From: Aureliella sp046290675
GTDB taxonomy: Bacteria > Planctomycetota > Planctomycetia > Pirellulales > Pirellulaceae
Length of the DNA: 64,000 nt
Direction: 5' to 3'
Assembly: GCA_046290675.1 (NCBI GenBank)
Contig: JBKAHA010000004.1
Location: forward strand, 186,001 to 250,000
Below, in pieces: positions 18,068 through 25,364 of this stretch (positions within the stretch are counted from its first letter, which is position 1; every line of letters starts with the position of its first letter). Below the pieces are notes generated by a model. The model had not been told where the DNA came from. It worked only from the letters and a program-made list of their open reading frames with translations, and ran no database searches. Position numbers and translations under genes: made by a program.

Positions 18068-18175
18068 TGCGCGGTTTGTGGCATTTTGGCGGGTAAGGCA
18101 GCCAGCTTCCAGCGTTGGATTTCACGAAGAAGAAATCAATTGGAAGTGGATGAGGAAGTGGTAGGGTAGATTTCG

Positions 18176-18970
18176 ATGCAGCAGTATCTTGACTTAATGA
18201 AGAAGGTGATCGCCGAGGGCGTTGATAAGGCAGATCGCACAGGGACTGGAACTCGGAGTCTGTTCGGCCACCAGATGCGGTTTGATCTTTCTGCCGGCTT
18301 TCCGATGCTGACCACAAAGAAGCTCCATCTACGGAGCATTTTGGTCGAGTTGCTTTGGTTTCTCCGCGGGGAGACGAACGTTGATTTTTTGCATCAGCAC
18401 CGCGTTTCGATTTGGGATGAGTGGGCCGACGAGAATGGCGAACTGGGGCCGGTTTATGGCAAGCAATGGAGGAGTTGGGGGACTGCGGCAGGCGATGAGA
18501 TCGACCAGATTACGCAGGTGCAGGAACAGATTCGGAACAATCCTGATTCAAGGCGACTCATCGTCAGCGCTTGGAATGTGGCCGACGTTGAAAAGATGGC
18601 TTTGCCGCCCTGTCATCTGCTATTTCAATTCTACGTCGCCAATGGCCGACTGAGCTGTCAACTGTATCAGCGTAGCGCGGACTTGTTTTTGGGGGTTCCG
18701 TTCAATATTGCATCGTATGCGTTACTTACCATGATGATGGCCCGAGCGACCGGGCTCGAAGCCGGTGATTTCGTTCATACCTTTGGTGACGTGCACCTGT
18801 ATCGAAATCATCTTGAGCAGGCTGAGCTGCAATTGGAACGCACCCCACGTTCGCTCCCTACACTGAAGATGAAAAACGCTCGATCGTCGATTCTGGACTA
18901 TGAGTACGGGGATTTCGAATTGCTTGATTATCAGCCTCACCCTCATATCGCTGCTCCTGTAGCGGTTTAA
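18176..18970 (+). CDS. thyA: Thymidylate synthase
   Basis: A 264-residue homologue of ThyA, which makes dTMP from dUMP using methylene-tetrahydrofolate and releases dihydrofolate. The length equals the classical E. coli enzyme. The N-terminus (MQQYLDLMKKVIAEG) and the block DRTGTGTRSLFGHQMRFDL are typical. The catalytic cysteine is Cys146 in LPPCHLLFQFYV, and the dUMP-binding RSADLFLGVPFNIASYALL is intact. folA, which recycles the dihydrofolate product, follows 45 bases downstream, a common pairing. Confidence 0.97.
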   Translation: MQQYLDLMKKVIAEGVDKADRTGTGTRSLFGHQMRFDLSAGFPMLTTKKLHLRSILVELLWFLRGETNVDFLHQHRVSIWDEWADENGELGPVYGKQWRSWGTAAGDEIDQITQVQEQIRNNPDSRRLIVSAWNVADVEKMALPPCHLLFQFYVANGRLSCQLYQRSADLFLGVPFNIASYALLTMMMARATGLEAGDFVHTFGDVHLYRNHLEQAELQLERTPRSLPTLKMKNARSSILDYEYGDFELLDYQPHPHIAAPVAV

Positions 18971-19015
18971 ATTCAGGAGCTGGCGCAGTATCCCTGTAGG
19001 AATGGAGGTCACGAC

Positions 19016-19510
19016 GTGGTGTTTGACTGGAACCTCGTAGTAGCCATGGCAAATAACCAAGCCATCGGTGTTCGAGGCGACCTACCTTGGCGGCTTAGCA
19101 GCGATCTACGTCGATTCAAAGAAATCACGATGGGGCACGCGTTGGTAATGGGACGCAAGACGTATGATTCCATTGGTCGGCCACTGCCGGGACGGCAAAC
19201 AATCGTCCTCACGCGGCAGACCAACTACCGTCCTGGGGGCGTTGATGTCGTCGACTCTCTGGAGGCTGTTGAAGGTCGTGTTGATTCTGGCCGGCAGGTT
19301 ATGGTTGTCGGCGGAGCGCAGATCTATGAAGCCGCTTTGCCGCGTTGTGCGACGTTGCATGTGACTCGAGTCCAAACGGACGTCGATGCCGATACGTTTT
19401 TCCCCGAGTTCGATTGGGCGGCGTTTGAATTGACCGAGAGTCAGCAAGTGGACGCTGGTCCCAAGGATGATTGGGCGAGCGAGTACCAGATTTGGCGCCG
19501 AGTTGAATAA
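19016..19510 (+). CDS. folA: Dihydrofolate reductase
   Basis: A 164-residue DHFR that reduces dihydrofolate to tetrahydrofolate with NADPH. Typical segments are VVAMANNQAIGV, LPWRLSSDLRRFKEIT (with the active-site Asp), ALVMGRKTYDSIGRPLPGR and VMVVGGAQIYEAALP. The start is a GTG at 19016: GGAGG lies 7 bases upstream (19004-19008). Trp/Leu/Phe positions around the folate pocket look normal. It follows thyA, and its stop overlaps the start of the next gene as TAATG, indicating translational coupling with gluQRS. Confidence 0.95.
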   Translation: MVFDWNLVVAMANNQAIGVRGDLPWRLSSDLRRFKEITMGHALVMGRKTYDSIGRPLPGRQTIVLTRQTNYRPGGVDVVDSLEAVEGRVDSGRQVMVVGGAQIYEAALPRCATLHVTRVQTDVDADTFFPEFDWAAFELTESQQVDAGPKDDWASEYQIWRRVE

Positions 19511-20562
19511 TGGATTGGGGCCAAGTTCAACGCCGAGCCCAAGGAGCTTTGTTCGCAGGTCGGCTAGCCCCTTCACCCACGGGGGCATTGCACCTGGGAA
19601 ATGCACGTAGTTTCTTGCTCGCATGGCTATCAATGCGGTCGCAGGGAGGTCGTGTTTATCTCCGCATTGAGGATACCGATTCCCCGCGTGTCAAAGATTG
19701 GGCGTATCAGCAGACGATCGACGATCTCCAATGGCTTGGGCTCGATTGGGACAGGTGGAGTGCATCGGAAGATAACGAATCTGGCGAGAGTCCACTTCGG
19801 CAGACCCTTCGAGTTCAGAGGTATTTGGATGTTTTCCAACGATTGGTACAAGCGGATCTTGTGTATGTATGCCAATGCACTCGGAAGGATGTCGCTGAGG
19901 CGGCAAGTGCACCACACGATGCGGGGTGGCCGTCATTGGAGGGCGATGTCTATCCTGGAACTTGTCGGGATCGCTTGCTAGAGCCGGACTCGCTGAACGG
20001 TCCATATTGCTGGCGGATGAAGTTGGCAGATGAAGTCACGGAGTGGATGGACCTTTTTGCCGGTAGGCAATCTGCCAATCCAGCCAAACAACTTGGCGAT
20101 TTCGTGATCGCGAAATCGGTGGTTGGGAATGATGGTCAACGGGTGTTTGTTCCTTCATACCAGTTAGCGGTGGTGATCGATGATTTGGACCAAGGTGTTT
20201 CTGAGGTCGTTCGTGGAGACGACTTGATTTTCAGTACCTATCGACAACTAGCTATCTGGAGGTTCCTCGGCCAGCGCGAGCCGAAGTATTTTCACGTGCC
20301 CCTCATGATCGGGAAGGATGGCAGGCGGCTGGCAAAAAGGCACGGTGACACCCGTATTGCTACACTTCGCGCTCTGGGGATCACTCCGGAATCCGTAGTT
20401 GGATATCTCTTGAATACGTGCGGCTTGCTGCCGAGGCGTCGAGCGATCACTCCGTCCGCTTGCGTGTCGAGTTTTGATTGGTCTAAGGTTTCGAAAGAGC
20501 CGACGGTATTTGACTTGGAAGAGGTGCTGCCGAGTCTCAGGCAGCTCTCGCTCAATTCGTAG
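19510..20562 (+). CDS. gluQRS: Glutamyl-Q tRNA(Asp) synthetase
   Basis: A 350-residue truncated GluRS-like enzyme that attaches glutamate to queuosine in tRNA(Asp). The HIGH-type motif is GRLAPSPTGALHLGNARS. RIEDTDSPR and LGLDWD follow, and a zinc-type CQC...YPGTC set sits at the usual GluQRS place. The KMSKS-like signal is LAKRHGD. The anticodon-binding domain of full GluRS is absent, which separates it from GltX. It starts inside the folA stop codon (TAATG). It is slightly longer than the E. coli enzyme (about 300 residues). Confidence 0.88.
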   Translation: MDWGQVQRRAQGALFAGRLAPSPTGALHLGNARSFLLAWLSMRSQGGRVYLRIEDTDSPRVKDWAYQQTIDDLQWLGLDWDRWSASEDNESGESPLRQTLRVQRYLDVFQRLVQADLVYVCQCTRKDVAEAASAPHDAGWPSLEGDVYPGTCRDRLLEPDSLNGPYCWRMKLADEVTEWMDLFAGRQSANPAKQLGDFVIAKSVVGNDGQRVFVPSYQLAVVIDDLDQGVSEVVRGDDLIFSTYRQLAIWRFLGQREPKYFHVPLMIGKDGRRLAKRHGDTRIATLRALGITPESVVGYLLNTCGLLPRRRAITPSACVSSFDWSKVSKEPTVFDLEEVLPSLRQLSLNS

Positions 20563-20583
20563 AGATTCGGGGCAGCTGCAAGC

Positions 20584-21462
20584 TTATACGCTTAGTCCCG
20601 AATCATCGATGGTGAATGGCAGAATCCGTTGGTCGGCGTAGCTTCCTCGGTGCTTTGCAATATACAACCCTCGTTGCATTGCCCCGTCAATCAACTGTCG
20701 GCCAAGAAGGATGACCGTATTCGCGCCGGCGGCAAGATCACCATCGGAAAGTGGTTCCGTCATGAGTTGCTCGAGCATTGCGTGTTTCGTTGTAACCAAG
20801 ACCATTGCGGCACTCTCGTCGTGATCGTATGAATGTGCTGCTACTTCCGGCTCACTCACGCGGAAGTTCTCGCGGAACACCTCGCGGGCAAGCCAAGAGT
20901 GTTCCTTGCGTAGCATGCGGTGGTAGATCAGCTCAAGCAGGTCGAGCTGAAGTGAGTCGCTCGACGAATCTTGAGGTTCAATTCCGTCGATCACGAACCG
21001 GCGTGTCCCATGAACGAGGTGCGAGTAAACGTATCGGAAAAGCATAGGCATGCGTCGGTTGAGTTCCGACTGCCACGAATGCCACTGGTCTACATCCATC
21101 TGGCTTCGCAAAACGCGGCGTCCCCCGTAACCGAGAAATGGCAGTACGTCTTCAGGCGGCTCGGGACCGAAGACGTTGTATTTCGCCTCCCGAGAAGGAT
21201 CCGCCAACGACAACTCCGACTGAAACATGCGTTGGCTGTATCCGTCGTGGTTTTGGGAATCACCGCGGCTGGATAGATCAATGATTGCACCGTTGATGCC
21301 AACTGGATGAAGCCCGGCTTGCGTGTTGTGAAGGAAGTGCATCGCGAGTTGAGTTTTGCCGACCCCCGTCGCACCGATGATCATGGTCAGCGTTCCGGGG
21401 ATGAGGCCTCCGCCCAGTGCGTCATCCAGTCCGGCTATGTTTGTCGCTAGTCTGTTTGCCAT
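20584..21462 (-). CDS. KaiC/RecA-like single-domain ATPase, function unknown
   Basis: A 292-residue protein of the KaiC-like RecA superfamily. GLDDALGGGLIPGTLTMIIG leads into Walker A GATGVGKT (residues 30-37), and a Walker B-like strand ends RRFVIDGIEP. Where KaiC has the catalytic glutamate pair after strand 2 there is IIDLSSRGDS, so hydrolysis may be weak or use other residues. The start is the ATG complementary to 21460-21462. A longer frame reaching 21534 would overlap the terminator of the upstream gene. It is convergent with gluQRS (21-base gap). KaiC-like single-domain proteins often act as signalling or regulatory ATPases; nothing here fixes a role. Confidence 0.7.
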   Translation of the reverse strand: MANRLATNIAGLDDALGGGLIPGTLTMIIGATGVGKTQLAMHFLHNTQAGLHPVGINGAIIDLSSRGDSQNHDGYSQRMFQSELSLADPSREAKYNVFGPEPPEDVLPFLGYGGRRVLRSQMDVDQWHSWQSELNRRMPMLFRYVYSHLVHGTRRFVIDGIEPQDSSSDSLQLDLLELIYHRMLRKEHSWLAREVFRENFRVSEPEVAAHSYDHDESAAMVLVTTKHAMLEQLMTEPLSDGDLAAGANTVILLGRQLIDGAMQRGLYIAKHRGSYADQRILPFTIDDSGLSV

Positions 21463-21512
21463 GATTCGTTCCAATGATCGCGTCCGTTTCAGCGATACGA
21501 CGCGAAGTCGGT

Positions 21513-21552
21513 CAATAAAAAAAGAGCAGGACATGATTGCATGCCCTGCTCT
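21513..21552 (-). terminator. Intrinsic terminator of the tail-specific protease gene
   Basis: On the minus strand, AGAGCAGGGCATG (21540-21552) pairs with 21523-21535 (13-bp stem, one mismatch, 4-base loop) and is followed by TTTTTTTATT. It lies 30 bases after the protease stop and before the KaiC-like gene. Confidence 0.88.
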
Positions 21553-21581
21553 GTTTGGGAACTGCTTGTTCTTTTCTGATA

Positions 21582-23741
21582 CTAGCCAGCTTGGGCCAGG
21601 TTGAGTTCTTGGACAGCCTCGACATAGTCGCGAGCAATGTTCAGAACTTCCTTGTTGTAATAGTCTAGCTTGAAGACTTCTTTCTTCGGCATAGCCGATT
21701 CGAGAGCTTGTTCTTCTTGCTCGCGTTGGGCATCTAGTTCAGCGCGACGCTTCAGGAAGTCGTCGCGGTTCAGGGAAACAAAGTCTTCGTCCTTCTGAGC
21801 ATTAAACATTTCGATACGAGCTAGTAGCCGATCGAATCCTTCTGAGTCCTCGATGCGTCGTTCGCTTTCGTCGCGTAGCTTAGCCAGGATCGTGCTGTTG
21901 ACCATTTTGTAATCGATGTGGCGAGTGCCGCTGACTTGGTCGTTTGGCAATGCGTAGTCCAAATCACCTTCTGCATTGTCAATGCTTGCAGTGATAGCGG
22001 GTAGAATTACATCAGAGAGGACACCCTCTTTCTGCGTGCTCTTTCCGCCTGGCAGATAGAACTGTTGAATGGTGAGCTTGAGTGCACCGATGTTGCCCAG
22101 TCCGCGGAAAATCTCATTTCCGAGATCGTAGAGGCTTTGGACCGTTCCCTTACCGTGGGTAGCCGGATCGCCAACGATGATGCCTCGGCGATAGTCTTGA
22201 ATCGCACCAGCCAGGATTTCGCTGGCACTAGCACTTTCTTTACTAGTGAGGACGACGAGAGGGCCCTTCCAAGCGACACCGGCGTTCGTATCGTCGTAGG
22301 CTTCTACACGCCCGTCTAGTCGCTTCACTTGAACAACAGGCCCTTGATCGATGAACAGCCCGGTCAAATTGATCGCCTCGGTCAAGCTACCGCCACCGTT
22401 TCGGCTCAGATCCAATACGACGGCATCGACTGCCTCTTGCCGAAAATCGCCAAGGATTCGGCTGACATCGCGTGTTGTAGAGCGACCTTCTTTGTTCGCA
22501 CGGGCGGCTTCCATGTCCATATAAAAGCTCGGCAAATCGATGTAGCCTACACGGAAAGGGCTGCCGTCGGATTTCTTCCCGTAGTCGACGACTTCGCTGC
22601 GGGCGGCGCTGTCTTCTAAGCTGATTTTGGCTCGGACAATATCGATACTCTGCTGTTCGCCGCCGGAGACCGGCAAAACACCTAGCCGAACGACGGTACC
22701 GGCCTTGCCGCGAATCTGGGACACCACATCATCAAGCTTCATGTCGATGACATCGACCATCTCGCCATTGGTGCCTTGCCCAACAGAGATGATCTTGTCA
22801 CCTGGCTTCAAGCGGCCGTCTTTGTCAGCAGCACCTCCAGGAACAATGCTTGTTAGTTTGGTGTAGCCGTCTTCGCTCGTGAGTTGAGCGCCAATGCCAT
22901 CGAGTCCGAGACTCATCATGATTCGGAAATTGGCCAGTGTGTCTGGCGACATGTACGAAGTATGAGGATCAAAACTGGTAGTGATGGACGACACGTAAAG
23001 CTCGAGGAGCTCATCGGCATCGAATTGGTGCCAACGACGCTTAATGTTTCGATAGCGTCGCTTTAACTTTTCGCGCGGATCTTCGTTTGGATCGCCGTTA
23101 AGGACTGTCTCCGCCTCAGTGCGCTCTTTGCCGTTCTCCGCATCCTTTTCAGCGCGAATCTTTTCGCTCTCAAGGACAAGAAGGCTGTACTTGATTTGCT
23201 TTCGCATGCGGTCGTTTGCTTCCGCTTCATCTGCTGGGTAATCGATGACATCGGGGTCGCGAGCTAGTTTTTCGTCGAGAGTGAAATCATGCTCGGCATC
23301 GATCTCTTTATTCGCGGTGTCGATTCGTTCGTCGACCCGTTGGAGAAACCTTTTGAAGACAGTGAAGCCAAAGGTCATGCTGCCGGCTTTTGCGAATTCA
23401 TCGAGCTTCGCTTTGTCGCTGGTGAATTCTTCCACGTCGGACTTCAAGAAGTACAGCTTCAATGGATCCAGCGAACTGAGAAAGCGGTCGAATGCTCGTG
23501 TGGAAATCTCATCGTCGAGTGGGTGCTTGGAGAAATGATTCTCATCCATGAGTTTTGCAACCGCGCGAATGATTTGTCGGTCCATTGCGCGGGGCCCATC
23601 CATATCCTCGACGGCCGGGTTCTTCGACTTATCGATCCCTTGTCCGAGGCAGGCGGTCGCGGTTGTCATTACGGCGACAAACGACATCCCGAGAGTGAAT
23701 TGCCCCAGTTTGGAGCTGGCGGCTGAAATATAAGTCATCAT
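21582..23741 (-). CDS. prc: Carboxy-terminal (tail-specific) processing protease, S41 family
   Basis: A 719-residue exported protease of the Tsp/Prc type. Domains in order are a signal segment (GMSFVAVMTTATACLGQG), an N-terminal Tsp domain (from DRQIIRAVAKLMDENHFSKH), a PDZ domain (LTSIVPGGAADKDGRLKPGD) and the S41 catalytic core. The catalytic dyad is visible: Ser505 in SASASEILAGAI and Lys531 in HGKGTVQSL. The C-terminal DUF3340-like helical part ends NIARDYVEAVQELNLAQAG. The start ATG is preceded by GGGAGGATTCCC, a strong site. It degrades or trims periplasmic proteins by their C-terminus. Neighbouring genes suggest no specific partner. Confidence 0.93.
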   Translation of the reverse strand: MMTYISAASSKLGQFTLGMSFVAVMTTATACLGQGIDKSKNPAVEDMDGPRAMDRQIIRAVAKLMDENHFSKHPLDDEISTRAFDRFLSSLDPLKLYFLKSDVEEFTSDKAKLDEFAKAGSMTFGFTVFKRFLQRVDERIDTANKEIDAEHDFTLDEKLARDPDVIDYPADEAEANDRMRKQIKYSLLVLESEKIRAEKDAENGKERTEAETVLNGDPNEDPREKLKRRYRNIKRRWHQFDADELLELYVSSITTSFDPHTSYMSPDTLANFRIMMSLGLDGIGAQLTSEDGYTKLTSIVPGGAADKDGRLKPGDKIISVGQGTNGEMVDVIDMKLDDVVSQIRGKAGTVVRLGVLPVSGGEQQSIDIVRAKISLEDSAARSEVVDYGKKSDGSPFRVGYIDLPSFYMDMEAARANKEGRSTTRDVSRILGDFRQEAVDAVVLDLSRNGGGSLTEAINLTGLFIDQGPVVQVKRLDGRVEAYDDTNAGVAWKGPLVVLTSKESASASEILAGAIQDYRRGIIVGDPATHGKGTVQSLYDLGNEIFRGLGNIGALKLTIQQFYLPGGKSTQKEGVLSDVILPAITASIDNAEGDLDYALPNDQVSGTRHIDYKMVNSTILAKLRDESERRIEDSEGFDRLLARIEMFNAQKDEDFVSLNRDDFLKRRAELDAQREQEEQALESAMPKKEVFKLDYYNKEVLNIARDYVEAVQELNLAQAG

Positions 23742-24045
23742 GGGAATCCTCCCGGTTTTTCTTGAAGCAGCATGCCACGCATAGAAGCCAACTTGGTAGG
23801 CTGGCCGGTTCGCGGGCTTTACCGTGACTTTTCTATAAGGGCTCTATAGGAAATGATACCTATTCGGGCAACGGGAATGTTGCCGCGTGTCCGACCTTGT
23901 TGGACAGGAACGTTGCCCATTCTTTCAAACCCGGTAGTAAATACATGGTTTCGTAGGCAGCAGACCACGTTGTGTCGAACTTGACTCGGTCCGGCCTACG
24001 AGGCCAACCAGAGACTCGAGAATCGGAACACTTGGGTGCCAATGC
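23742..24045. other. Intergenic region upstream of prc
   Basis: 304 bases between the CbiX-like gene and prc (both minus). It contains the promoter region of prc and a short minus-strand frame (23860-24042, TTG start, 60 codons, no family match and no clear ribosome site). I do not call that frame a gene. Confidence 0.4.
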
Positions 24046-25077
24046 CTAGGGCTGGTGAGCCAATGCAGCCGACTTAGCGAGCGTTGCTAGCGTTCGAGCA
24101 AGTTCTTCGTCTGTACCCAATACGTCGGTCAGCACCCATTTGTTCCTCGGGTCTCGAGCGCTTCTTTCTGCAATCTGCCTGCGCAATTGATCCATCAGTA
24201 AACCGTCGAACAGGAGGTGTGGTTGCACGACTTTCAATCGCTGAGGAGCCGACTCAAGACGGTCGAGGCCCTCATCGACAGACGGACTTTGAGCATGGAT
24301 GAAGGCGGTTTCGCTCCACGCTACCGGTGTCAAAACACGGCGATTGGCAGTGAATTCACGCATTTTTGCGGTCGCGGATTCGGAGTTGCTACCGCGTCCG
24401 ATCATCAATAAAGCGGTCGAATCACAGAACAAACCGGGGTCCGATCGGACACAGGACAGGCATTCGGGGCTTGGCCCAGACTTTTGCGGCGGATCCGAAT
24501 CCCCTGAGAAGTTCAATGCTTCTCCTGCGGCGGCAGGACGACAGCTGGGAGTGCAGGCCGCTTGCTGGAACCGAAGCTGTGAGAGCCGAAGCAGCGGTTC
24601 CGCTGACTCGAAAGCACCCGTCTGCAGAAGAGGGGTGATTTGGGGTCCAGCACAGGCTTCCTTCACCGCGTTCGGGATATCCTCGATTGCATGACCGGCA
24701 GTGAAGAGGAGCACCGGAACCGTAACTAGCCGTTTGACACCCTTCGCAGCGAGATTGGCGATTCCGGCAGGAATATCGGGTTCCGCCAACTCCAAAAATG
24801 CCAGCTCCGTGGGCCAAGGAGCCATGAATCCTTTGAATTGTTGGTAAACCGTCCTGAATTGATCCTGACCTGAGGACTTACGAGTTCCATGGCCGACGAG
24901 TAGAAATCCGATATCCGCCGTTGATGCATCGATCGGGTCCGATAACGGATGGATATTGTCCACTAATTGAAGCTCCCAATTGACGGTTTTCGAGTGCGGA
25001 GATACACTCGCTCGCAAAATTCTAGGCAAGCCGCCAAGCTTCGAAGCGACTTGCCTTCGTTTCCTGCTGCCTGACAT
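24046..25077 (-). CDS. CbiX/SirB-like sirohydrochlorin chelatase with two half-domains
   Basis: A 343-residue protein built from two CbiX-like halves. The first half has the metal-site histidines expected for a chelatase: FLLVGHGTRKSS (about residue 58) and VPVLLFTAGHAIEDIP (about 125). The second half (from ALLMIGRGSNSES) has Arg in place of the first histidine, and VVQPHLLFDGLLMDQL lacks the second, so only the N-terminal half looks catalytic. A cysteine-rich linker with CTPSCRP and CLSCVRSDPGLFC lies between them. Such enzymes insert Fe or Co into sirohydrochlorin. A siroheme-dependent CysI-type reductase lies 10 kb away, which would fit siroheme supply, but the two genes are not linked in an operon. 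Confidence 0.75.
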   Translation of the reverse strand: MSGSRKRRQVASKLGGLPRILRASVSPHSKTVNWELQLVDNIHPLSDPIDASTADIGFLLVGHGTRKSSGQDQFRTVYQQFKGFMAPWPTELAFLELAEPDIPAGIANLAAKGVKRLVTVPVLLFTAGHAIEDIPNAVKEACAGPQITPLLQTGAFESAEPLLRLSQLRFQQAACTPSCRPAAAGEALNFSGDSDPPQKSGPSPECLSCVRSDPGLFCDSTALLMIGRGSNSESATAKMREFTANRRVLTPVAWSETAFIHAQSPSVDEGLDRLESAPQRLKVVQPHLLFDGLLMDQLRRQIAERSARDPRNKWVLTDVLGTDEELARTLATLAKSAALAHQP

Positions 25078-25364
25078 TTTGGTTCCGCCTTCTGCGTCGA
25101 TTTACATCTGAATCGGACTGGAACCAGCGTAGTGAGTGGCAGACGCAACGCTAATCGGAATTGCAGACATATTTGCCCTCTCCCTGCATTGACGCAGCAA
25201 GCTGATTGGAGCTGACGGACCGGGCGATGGTTCCCTAGCCTGCATCGCGAGCATCGCCGGGGTGTAGCGTACCCATTATTGCCTCGCTCGATGTGAGTGT
25301 GGCTTCACACAATTTGTTGACACCTTTGTCACTGTTTTCCAACCTCGGAGGCTTCGTAGTCCCA

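Noticed and set aside
23860..24042. 60-codon minus-strand frame directly behind the CbiX-like gene
   Set aside because: TTG start without a ribosome site and no recognisable family; too weak to call.
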